NCBI RefSeq assembly: GCF_938031315.1 | Contig: NZ_CALHHT010000129.1 | Coordinates: forward strand, 1 to 7,334 | Direction of reading: 5' to 3' | From: an uncultured Campylobacter sp. | GTDB taxonomy: Bacteria > Campylobacterota > Campylobacteria > Campylobacterales > Campylobacteraceae | DNA length: 7,334 nucleotides | Part shown: positions 1-5,704 of the stretch, in pieces | Numbering within the stretch: the first letter of the stretch is position 1 | How the letters are laid out: each line of letters starts with the position of its first letter | The notes under the pieces: model-generated | Database searches by the model: none | What the model was told of the DNA's origin: nothing | What the model saw: the letters and a program-made list of their open reading frames with translations, nothing else | Program-made: the position numbers and the translations under genes

Positions 1-182
1 CCCCCGCGGCGTAAAATTTCCGCACCGCCAGCAGCCTGTGCATTCGTATCGCGCGCGCCGATTACCACGCGCGATAGCCCGAGCTGTGCCAAAAGCTCGG
101 CACAAGATGGAGTCTTGCCACGGTGCGCGCAGGGCTCGAATGCGGCATAGGAGCACACATCTGGTTTTGACGCATGTTCGAG
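1..182 (-). pseudogene. ribD: ribD remnant: 5'-truncated pyrimidine deaminase, runs off left edge
   Basis: Read on the minus strand, this open frame encodes the second half of the RibD deaminase motif: FEPCAHRGKTPSC, with Cys codons at 131-129 and 104-102 as zinc ligands eight residues apart. It is followed by LSRVVIGARDTNAQAAGGAE, which fits the family pattern (V-V-x-x-x-x-D-x-N-x-x-x-x-G). RibD deaminates the riboflavin precursor diaminohydroxyribosylaminopyrimidine phosphate in the cytoplasm. The upstream half of the domain should carry the His-Ala-Glu catalytic motif and about 60 residues before the EPC motif. It is absent: the frame meets TAG at 185-183, and none of the three minus-strand frames between there and 353 resembles it. 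There is no credible start codon. The C-terminal part lies outside the window. I read it as a decayed or deleted copy. A deletion, rearrangement or assembly junction near 160-180 would look the same, and an intact ribD may exist elsewhere. Confidence 0.72.
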
Positions 183-317
183 CTATGCGCTATTTTCATA
201 AATTAGGTACGATCCGTGTATATGTCGTATAGTGCGCTGTATGTTGAAAACGCACGAGAACGCCGCTCGTAAATTCTATGAAATTTCAAAATTTAATCGA
301 AATCTGATAAAAAAATT

Positions 318-347
318 TATAAAATAGCTCATCAAATTTCAAAAGGA
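318..347 (+). promoter_or_regulatory. Candidate promoter and ribosome binding site for the AI-2E-family gene
   Basis: TATAAA at 318-323 lies in an A/T run, with no obvious -35 box, as is usual for epsilonproteobacterial sigma-70 promoters. AAAAGGA at 341-347 is a good Shine-Dalgarno six bases ahead of the TTG at 354, and is the main reason for preferring that start. The DNA from 183 to 317 holds no gene that I can support. Confidence 0.45.
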
Positions 348-353
348 TAAAAT

Positions 354-1880
354 TTGCCGACGCCAAAAAACAATGCCGCAAGCCGCAATGAAAACTTGGC
401 TGAAAAGATAGCCCAAAATAACGCCGAGGATAACGCCAAAGACGAGGCGCAAAATTTCACCGAAAATCAGACCGTAAATAACGCTGAGGGTAAAATCGAA
501 GCCGCTGCCGAAGCCAAAGCGACCATCAAAAACAAAGCCGAAACCGCTGCTGAAAATAGAGCCGAAATCGGTGCCAAAAATCAAAGCGGAAGTGGAGCCA
601 ATGTCGGTGTTGAAAGCGGGGTTAAAGCCGTTAAAGCAAATACCGACGCCGATAAAGCGGAAGCGGCTGCGTTAGGTGCCGCGGAAGGCAAGACTAAAAC
701 CGCTGCCGAAAATCGAAGCAAAAACCGTACCGAAACCGACAAAGTCTCATCTGCTAATGCTTCCGCGCTAGGCGCTGCTGCCGCTTCGGGAGCTGCTGTG
801 GGTGTGAAAGCAGGTCTTGCCAAGGCTAACGGGCGCGCGAAAACGAACAAGATATTTTTTATCGGCGCAACCTTGCTGATGTTTTGCTGCGTGATCTATC
901 TGTTCTCGCCGTTTTTGATGGTGATCGCAATCGGCGTGCTGATGGCGGTGGCGACCTCGGGTCTGCACGCTAAAGTAACGAAGCTGTGTCGCGGTAGGCG
1001 CACGCTAGCCTCGGTGCTTAGCCTGTTTTTGCTCTGCGCGCTTTTTTTCGTGCCCTTCATCTACGCTGTGATCGAGATCGCCAAAAACGCCGCGAGCTTC
1101 GATATGGCGCGCCTAAACGACGCGCTTAGCTACGTTCAGAGCCTAGACATCAAACTGCCCGGGCCTTTTGAAAAATTTAATACGCAGTTCCGCTCGTTTT
1201 TGGCAAACCTAGACGTCGCGGGCGTGGCGAAGCAGATCATCTCCTATCTCTCGGTCGTCGGAAAGTCCAGCGCGAAATTTATCGTCGATATGGTGCTTAT
1301 CGTCGTGTTTTGTTTTTTTGCATACCTCTACGGCGAGAGCTTCAAGCGCTTTTTCAAAAAAATTCTACCCGTCGAGCCCGCGCAGATCGATTATATCTTT
1401 TCCGAGACGGCAAATACGATGAGCGTCGTGTTTTACTCAACCATCTTCAACGCCGTATTGCAGGGCTTTTTGTTTTCGATCATCGCGGGGATCTTCGGCT
1501 TTGACGCGCTGCTGATGGGGGTGCTTTTCGCCTTCTGCTCGCTCATCCCCGCAGTCGGCGGCGCGCTCATCTACGTGCCCACCGCGCTATACGTGCTAGC
1601 GGGGGGCAGCACCTCGGGCGCGATCGTGATAATGGCGTATTGCGTGATACTGATCTCGACGCTCGCGGACAGCTTCATTAAGCCGCTCGTGATCAAATTT
1701 ATCAACTCGCGCCTGGTCGAAAACCCCGCAAACATCAACGAGATGCTGATCTTCTTCTCGATGCTTTCGGGCATCAGCACGTTCGGGTTCTGGGGCGTGA
1801 TCTTGGGGCCCGCGATTTTAACGCTATTTATCGCGGTGCTAAATTTATACGACTATCTAAAAAAGATAGAATTCGAGTAG
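354..1880 (+). CDS. AI-2E/PerM-family transporter with a long low-complexity N-terminal extension
   Basis: A 508-residue inner-membrane protein of the AI-2E/PerM/TqsA family; characterised members export small solutes or signals, but the substrate cannot be inferred here. The conserved part begins near residue 166. It has hydrophobic segments at about 167-185, 187-202 and 219-240, a soluble stretch at about 245-300, then further segments at 307-325, 355-380, 383-417, 422-440 and 463-500. Family landmarks are a Gly-rich stretch ending SLIPAVGG (396-403), the D-x-x-x-K-P motif at 439-444, and GFWGVILGP (478-486). Residues 1-165 are hydrophilic and rich in Ala, Asn, Glu and Lys, with imperfect internal repeats; family members are usually about 350 residues without this part. 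The start is TTG with AAAAGGA six bases upstream. A possible shorter product starts at GTG 798, behind GGGAG (788-792), and would have a normal length of 360 residues. The family is secure; the true start is less so. Confidence 0.88.
   Translation: MPTPKNNAASRNENLAEKIAQNNAEDNAKDEAQNFTENQTVNNAEGKIEAAAEAKATIKNKAETAAENRAEIGAKNQSGSGANVGVESGVKAVKANTDADKAEAAALGAAEGKTKTAAENRSKNRTETDKVSSANASALGAAAASGAAVGVKAGLAKANGRAKTNKIFFIGATLLMFCCVIYLFSPFLMVIAIGVLMAVATSGLHAKVTKLCRGRRTLASVLSLFLLCALFFVPFIYAVIEIAKNAASFDMARLNDALSYVQSLDIKLPGPFEKFNTQFRSFLANLDVAGVAKQIISYLSVVGKSSAKFIVDMVLIVVFCFFAYLYGESFKRFFKKILPVEPAQIDYIFSETANTMSVVFYSTIFNAVLQGFLFSIIAGIFGFDALLMGVLFAFCSLIPAVGGALIYVPTALYVLAGGSTSGAIVIMAYCVILISTLADSFIKPLVIKFINSRLVENPANINEMLIFFSMLSGISTFGFWGVILGPAILTLFIAVLNLYDYLKKIEFE
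543..716 (+). repeat. Imperfect coding repeats in the N-terminal extension
   Basis: Within the Ala/Asn/Lys/Glu-rich extension, the hexapeptide TAAENR is encoded twice, at 543-560 and 699-716, and the two 18-base copies differ at only two positions. Related short units such as NNAE, KAE, AEN and GAA recur around them. The pattern suggests growth of the extension by duplication of short units rather than a folded domain. Confidence 0.5.
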
Positions 1881-1885
1881 GGCTT

Positions 1886-1903
1886 GCGCCGCTGGGCGCT
1901 TTT
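1886..1903 (+). terminator. Probable weak intrinsic terminator after the AI-2E-family gene
   Basis: GCGCC (1886-1890) pairs with GGCGC (1895-1899) around a 4-base loop and is followed by TTTT (1900-1903), six bases after the stop codon. A competing pairing exists: CGCTGGGC (1890-1897) with GCCCAGCG (1937-1944), extended by GCTTT/AAAGC with a bulge. The short stem and short T-run make this moderate evidence only. Confidence 0.5.
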
Positions 1904-2048
1904 AAATTTATGAAAATGCCGCCCGTAAAGCGCAATGCCCAGCGCGCCCTTGTTGCTCTTGCGCCTTCGCGTTTTTGCGTAGGCTTAAAGGTTTAAATTT
2001 AAAGGCAAATTTTATATTCTAATTGCGCTGATTATTTATGAGTCGTAA

Positions 2049-2098
2049 TTCGCGGCGCGTTTTGCCGCGAAATGGCTTGCTGCAAAAATTTCAAGCCA
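2049..2098. repeat. Two adjacent hairpins in the spacer before fdhF
   Basis: An 8-bp stem, TTCGCGGC (2049-2056) with GCCGCGAA (2064-2071), has a 7-base loop. Two bases later a 7-bp stem pairs TGGCTTG (2073-2079) with CAAGCCA (2092-2098) across 12 bases. Neither is followed by a T-run, so they are not typical terminators. No reading frame with recognisable content crosses them, so they could belong to a leader or small RNA. Confidence 0.45.
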
Positions 2099-2126
2099 AC
2101 TTGCGCAGTTAAATTTATAGTTAGAG

Positions 2127-2189
2127 AAAAAGCATCTTGAAATTTTAAAATTCCATCGGAATTCTAAAATTTAGCTTAAAAAGCGTCTT
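2127..2189. repeat. Hairpin flanked by near-identical 12-base direct repeats
   Basis: AAAAAGCATCTT (2127-2138) and AAAAAGCGTCTT (2178-2189) match at 11 of 12 bases. Between them lies a stem of 15 positions with one mismatch: arm 2140-2154 pairs with 2158-2172 around the triloop ATC, and contains AATTCC/GGAATT next to the loop. The arms are mostly A/T, so chance is a larger concern than for a GC-rich stem. Confidence 0.45.
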
Positions 2190-2202
2190 TTGCGATAAGC
2201 GA

Positions 2203-2253
2203 TAAATTTTACGCTAAAACGCCGCCATTACCGAGGCAAAAGCGTAAAATTTA
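2203..2253. repeat. 13-bp perfect inverted repeat upstream of fdhF
   Basis: TAAATTTTACGCT (2203-2215) and AGCGTAAAATTTA (2241-2253) are exact reverse complements separated by 25 bases. Part of each arm is the AAATTT word common in this genome, which lowers the surprise, but the ACGCT/AGCGT portion extends beyond it. It could be a large stem-loop or a spaced protein-binding dyad. It ends about 78 bases before the fdhF -10 box. Confidence 0.45.
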
Positions 2254-2265
2254 ACTATTCAATTT

Positions 2266-2286
2266 AATATGCGATATTTGCATATT
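2266..2286. promoter_or_regulatory. Candidate operator dyad upstream of the fdhF promoter
   Basis: AATATGC (2266-2272) and GCATATT (2280-2286) form a perfect 7-bp dyad with a 7-base spacer, centred about 55 bases before the -10 box at 2331. Size and geometry fit a dimeric winged-helix regulator. ModE is an obvious candidate because its gene lies in the window, but the sequence does not show who binds, and I do not claim a match to a known ModE box. Confidence 0.4.
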
Positions 2287-2330
2287 GCTTAAATTTTGCT
2301 TAAAAAAATTCACTAATTTAAAATTTCTTT

Positions 2331-2380
2331 TATAATCTAGAAAGTATAATAGCCGTGCAAACCAAAATTCTTGAAAGGAA
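2331..2380 (+). promoter_or_regulatory. fdhF promoter region and ribosome binding site
   Basis: Two perfect TATAAT boxes lie at 2331-2336 and 2345-2350, preceded by a T/A-rich tract without a -35 hexamer, as in Campylobacter sigma-70 promoters. GAAAGGAA (2373-2380) is a strong Shine-Dalgarno five to six bases before ATG 2385. That decides against the GTG at 2355, which would overlap the promoter and has no comparable site. Confidence 0.6.
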
Positions 2381-2384
2381 TATT

Positions 2385-4637
2385 ATGCAGTCCAGAGAAA
2401 AGATTGTCAAAACGACTTGTCCTTACTGCGGCACCGGCTGTGGTATCGATCTTATCGTAAAAGACGGCAGGATCGTAAACGCGCGCCCTACGCAGGCCCA
2501 CCACGTAAATGACGGCGAGCTATGCTTAAAAGGGATGTTCGGCTGGGAGTTTGTAAACTCTCCAAAACGCCTTGCCAAACCTATGATCCGTAAGAAAAAC
2601 GGAGTATTTGATAGAAGCGGCAAGCTTGAGGAGGTAAGCTTTGAAGAGGCTTACGATTTTGTAGCGTCTAAATTTAAAGAGACCGTCGCTAAATATGGCC
2701 CAAGCTCAATAATGGGTTTTAGCTCGGCGCGCTCAAATAACGAAGACAACTACGTTTTTCAGAAATTTTTCCGAGCTCAGGGCAGCAATAACGTCGATCA
2801 CTGCGCCCGTCTTTGACACGCTCCTACAGTGGCAGGTCTTGCCAACACGCTAGGAAACGGAACGATGACGAACGATTTGGTCGAATTCGCTACCGATACG
2901 GACGTATTTTTACTCATCGGCACCAACACGAGCGAGTGTCACCCGATCATCGCTATGCAGATGCAGCGCGGGCTTCAGCGAGGCGCCAAGATGATCGTAG
3001 TAGATCCAAAGCGCACAGATATGGCGAAAAAAGCCGATATCTATCTACAAATCCCGGTGGGCGCGAACATTAAGACGCTAAATACCATTATGAATGTTAT
3101 CATTGCCGAAAATTTGCAAGATGACGAGTTTATCAAAAACTACGCTCACGGCTACGAGTATCTAAAAGAAGCGGTTAAGGACTTTACGCCTGAGCGATTT
3201 GAGCGCGAGACGGGCGTGAAAAAAGAGCTCGTAATCGAAGCTGCTAGAATGTATGCTAAAGCAGGCGCAGCGGCGATCTGCTACACGATGGGTATCACAC
3301 AGTTTAGCGACGGCACCTCAAACGTCTTTTCGCTTTCAAATTTAGCTATTTTGACGGGGAATTTAGGCAAACGAGGCGCAGGCGTAAATCCTTTGCGCGG
3401 TCAAAACAACGTCCAGGGCGCATGCGATATGGGCGCGCTACCTAACGTCATCCCGGCAGGCGCGGTAAATTCCGCTTACGCTCAGGAGCAGGCGCGCAGA
3501 GTATGGCACTTCGAGCTAAATCCAACTCCAGGCTTTAAGCTTACGGTCGCACCCGATAAGATGGATAGCGGCGAGCTGAAGCTGCTCTACGTTTACGGCG
3601 AAAACCCTGTAATGAGCGATCCTTGGACGGAGCACTTCGTGCATGCAACGCACCATTTGGATTGCTTTATCGTGCAGGATCTTTTCTTTACCGAGAGCGC
3701 ACAGAAGGCCGACGTCGTACTACCTGCTGCCGGCTGGGGCGAGAAGGACGGCACCTTTTTAAACACTTCCCGCCGCGTCCAGCGCACGCGCAAGGCAAGC
3801 GAGCCGGCTCCTGGCGTAGAGCCTGATTGGAAGGTCGTTTGCAATATTGCGCAAAGAATGGGACTTGAAGGGTTTGATTTTTTAAGCGCGGAAGAAATTT
3901 GGAACGAAGTGCGTGCATTAATGCCTAAATTTTTCGGCGGTATTAGCTATTATAGGCTAGATAAGCTAGGCGGCATAAGCTGGCCATGTCCTGATGAAGA
4001 TCATCCGGGCACACCGGTTCTTTACGCAGATCATAAATCGATGCTGCCTGACGGTAAATTTAGAATGGTGCCGGTGCTTTACGTGGACGATAAAAACGAT
4101 CGCGCTAAAGCGGAGGCGGATTTTAGAGCTAAGATGAAAATTCCTGATGATTATCCGGTGGGAAGCGGCGCGCTTAGCGAGATACCGGATGAAATTTATC
4201 CGTGCTTGTTTACGACCGGGCGCAAGGTCTATCACTACCACACCGGCACGATGACGAGAGAGTGCCGCGCGCTAGAGTACGGCGCGGGCGCAGAAGGCGC
4301 GCTCATCGAGGTTAGCCCCGACATCGCACGCGAACGCGAGCTTACCGAAGGCTGCTACGCGCTTGTTAAAAATAAGCGCGGTCAGATCGCCGCGAAGCTT
4401 CGCATAAATCCGGATCTGAAAGAGGGCACGATATTTACGACCTTCCATTACAGCGAGGCCGACGGCAACGAGCTCGTGCATGCAGGCGATCTAGATCCGC
4501 TATCTGGCATCCCACCGCTAAAGATGACGATCGCAAATATCAGAAAGCTTAGCGAGAGCGAGTTTATCGAGTTCAGAAGACAAAACGAGATGTCGATGCA
4601 CTCCGAGAAACCTTATCTATCGCCGGTGCATAGGTAG
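2385..4637 (+). CDS. fdhF: Selenocysteine-containing formate dehydrogenase, FdhF type (UGA at 2814-2816 read as Sec)
   Basis: A 750-residue catalytic subunit oxidising formate to CO2, from the Mo/W-bisMGD enzyme family and closely resembling E. coli FdhF (715 residues). The N-terminus binds one [4Fe-4S] cluster through Cys12, Cys15, Cys19 and Cys47 (CPYCGTGCG, then LCLKG). UGA codon 144 aligns with E. coli Sec140 in NNVDHCARL-U-HAPTVAGL, followed by the conserved His145. Arg338 in NPLRGQNNVQGACDMGALP matches the E. coli active-site Arg333. The second MGD-binding domain begins near residue 600 (LFTTGRKVYHYHTGTMTRE). There is no twin-arginine signal and no extra cluster motif, unlike the larger periplasmic FdhA of C. 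jejuni, so it should be cytoplasmic. A C-terminal tail of about 30 residues goes beyond E. coli FdhF. The two halves, 2385-2813 and 2817-4637, share one frame, so this is recoding rather than a nonsense mutation. No FdhB, FdhC or hydrogenase gene lies beside it; the electron partner is unknown. fdhD follows after a probable terminator. Confidence 0.96.
2814..2846 (+). promoter_or_regulatory. Selenocysteine UGA codon and bacterial SECIS hairpin
   Basis: TGA at 2814-2816 is followed by a hairpin with a perfect 5-bp upper stem, TGGCA (2830-2834) with TGCCA (2840-2844), and the apical loop GGTCT (2835-2839). As I remember the E. coli fdhF element, its loop is the same GGUCU and lies the same 18 bases after UGA. 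This is the SelB-binding signal that directs Sec-tRNA insertion, so the host must encode selA, selB, selC and selD elsewhere. Confidence 0.93.
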
Positions 4638-4640
4638 TTT

Positions 4641-4658
4641 GGGCGGTAAATTCCGCCC
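4641..4658. repeat. Hairpin just after the fdhF stop codon
   Basis: GGGCGG (4641-4646) pairs with CCGCCC (4653-4658) around TAAATT, three bases after the stop. No T-run follows, so it is more likely a 3'-end stabilising structure or pause than a complete terminator. Confidence 0.45.
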
Positions 4659-4700
4659 GCTTTGCAAAGATGAAATTTAATCGCGGCTACGGCAAAATTT

Positions 4701-4714
4701 GATGAAATTTCATC
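4701..4714. repeat. 14-bp perfect palindrome between fdhF and fdhD
   Basis: GATGAAATTTCATC is its own reverse complement. Its first ten bases also occur at 4670-4679, giving a direct repeat 31 bases apart. It could be a binding site, but it is built around the abundant AAATTT word, so this is suggestive only. Confidence 0.35.
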
Positions 4715-4730
4715 TCTGCGGGCGCTTCAT

Positions 4731-4784
4731 AGCCGCTTGTGCACACGGTGCGAGCGGCTCGTGGAATTTTCCACGCGATTTTTT
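4731..4784 (+). terminator. Probable intrinsic terminator of fdhF
   Basis: A long stem with wobble pairs (4731-4742 with 4748-4759, including AGCCGCT/AGCGGCT) is directly followed by a second hairpin, CGTGG (4760-4764) with CCACG (4771-4775). Then comes CGA and TTTTTT (4779-4784). The second hairpin plus T-run has the form of a Rho-independent terminator and would separate the fdhF transcript from fdhD-modE. No clear promoter stands out between here and fdhD. Confidence 0.6.
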
Positions 4785-4912
4785 AAATTCAAAAATGCGA
4801 GCGATTTAAATTTACGCACGCCGCTTCGGTACGACGGCTTTACTTCGGCGAATTAAGGCTATTTAAGCAAAATTTCACTACGATACGGGCGAAATTAAAA
4901 TAAGGAAGGTCT

Positions 4913-5695
4913 ATGGAGCCGATTTATAGGGCGGAGATAGTTAAATTTAAAGGCGATGAAAGAAGGATCGTAAGCGATATCTTAGTGCGCGAGATCAAGC
5001 TTGAAATTTTACTAAACGGCAAGCGTTTCGGCGCGCTGATGGCGACTCCGAGCGATTTAAAGGCGCTTGCGATAGGCTATTTGCTGAGCGAAAATTTGAT
5101 CTCGGATCCAAGCCGTATAAAGAGTATCGAGCTCGCGCCGGACGGGCTTAGCGTGAATGTCTGCGGCGAGATAAACGAAAAGCGGCTAAATAGCTTCGAT
5201 GCCGAAAAGGTCATCATCAGCGGCTGCGGACGTAGCTCTACGGCAAATATCGATCCTGAGGCGATGGCGGCGCGCAAAGTCCGCTCGGACGCTAAATTTC
5301 ATAAGAATGAAATTTTAAATTTGATGAGCGAGTTTTACACGCAGTGCGAGCTTTATGAGATGACCGGCTGCGTGCACACCGCAAAGCTCTTTACTGCGGG
5401 CGGCGAGTATTTTATCGGCGAGGATATCGCCCAGCACAATACCATCGATAAATCGGTCGGCAAGGCGGTCTTGGCGGGGTGCGATACGCAGGGCTCGCTT
5501 CTTTTGGTAAGCGGCAGGCTAAGCTCCGAAATGGTCGCCAAAGCCGTGGTGAGCGGCATTAGCGCGCTTGTTTCGCGTACGGCTCCTACGAGCCTCGGCG
5601 TCGTGATCGCGCGTAAATTTGATCTTACCCTTTGCGGCTTCGCGCGCGGCGAAAATTTAAACGTCTATAGCGGCGAAGAGAGAATTTTGAGTTAA
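4913..5695 (+). CDS. fdhD: FdhD, formate dehydrogenase accessory sulfurtransferase
   Basis: A 260-residue cytoplasmic protein of the FdhD family. FdhD passes sulfur from a cysteine desulfurase (IscS in E. coli) to the bisMGD cofactor and is needed for active formate dehydrogenase, so it should serve the FdhF encoded upstream. Family features are a helix-rich N-terminal part with DLKALAIGYLLSE (48-60), the cysteine loop SGCGRSS (103-109), TGCVHTA (151-157), and GEDIAQHNTIDKSVG (169-183), which corresponds to the family's E-D-x-x-R-H-N-x-x-D-K motif. Two details differ from the E. coli pattern: the loop has one cysteine (Cys105) with Ser108 where the second of CxxC would be, and Gln174 sits where Arg is usual before His-Asn. 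The start is ATG with AAGGAAGG at 4902-4909. The stop is nine bases before the next start, so it is probably cotranscribed with modE. Confidence 0.95.
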   Translation: MEPIYRAEIVKFKGDERRIVSDILVREIKLEILLNGKRFGALMATPSDLKALAIGYLLSENLISDPSRIKSIELAPDGLSVNVCGEINEKRLNSFDAEKVIISGCGRSSTANIDPEAMAARKVRSDAKFHKNEILNLMSEFYTQCELYEMTGCVHTAKLFTAGGEYFIGEDIAQHNTIDKSVGKAVLAGCDTQGSLLLVSGRLSSEMVAKAVVSGISALVSRTAPTSLGVVIARKFDLTLCGFARGENLNVYSGEERILS

Positions 5696-5704
5696 GAGGG
5701 CGGC

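Noticed and set aside
38..232. 64-codon plus-strand ORF rich in Arg and His
   Set aside because: It is antisense to the ribD remnant over most of its length, has no good ribosome binding site, and its composition is that expected from the complement of a GC-rich gene.
339..584. 81-codon minus-strand ORF with a hydrophobic Gly/Phe/Ile-rich product
   Set aside because: It lies opposite the low-complexity extension. The complement of Ala/Asn/Lys/Glu codons automatically yields Gly, Phe, Val and Ile, so the membrane-like look is an artefact.
2355..2384. GTG 2355 as the fdhF start
   Set aside because: It would add ten residues with no family counterpart, overlaps the likely transcription start, and lacks a Shine-Dalgarno. 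ATG 2385 has GAAAGGAA at the right distance.
2814..2816. Nonsense mutation or frameshift making fdhF a pseudogene
   Set aside because: The UGA sits exactly at the known selenocysteine position, the frame is unchanged on both sides, and a SECIS hairpin follows. All catalytic residues are kept.
2813..3073. 86-codon Arg/His-rich plus-strand ORF overlapping fdhF
   Set aside because: It is out of frame with fdhF, which has strong family similarity throughout this interval, and is therefore a shadow frame.
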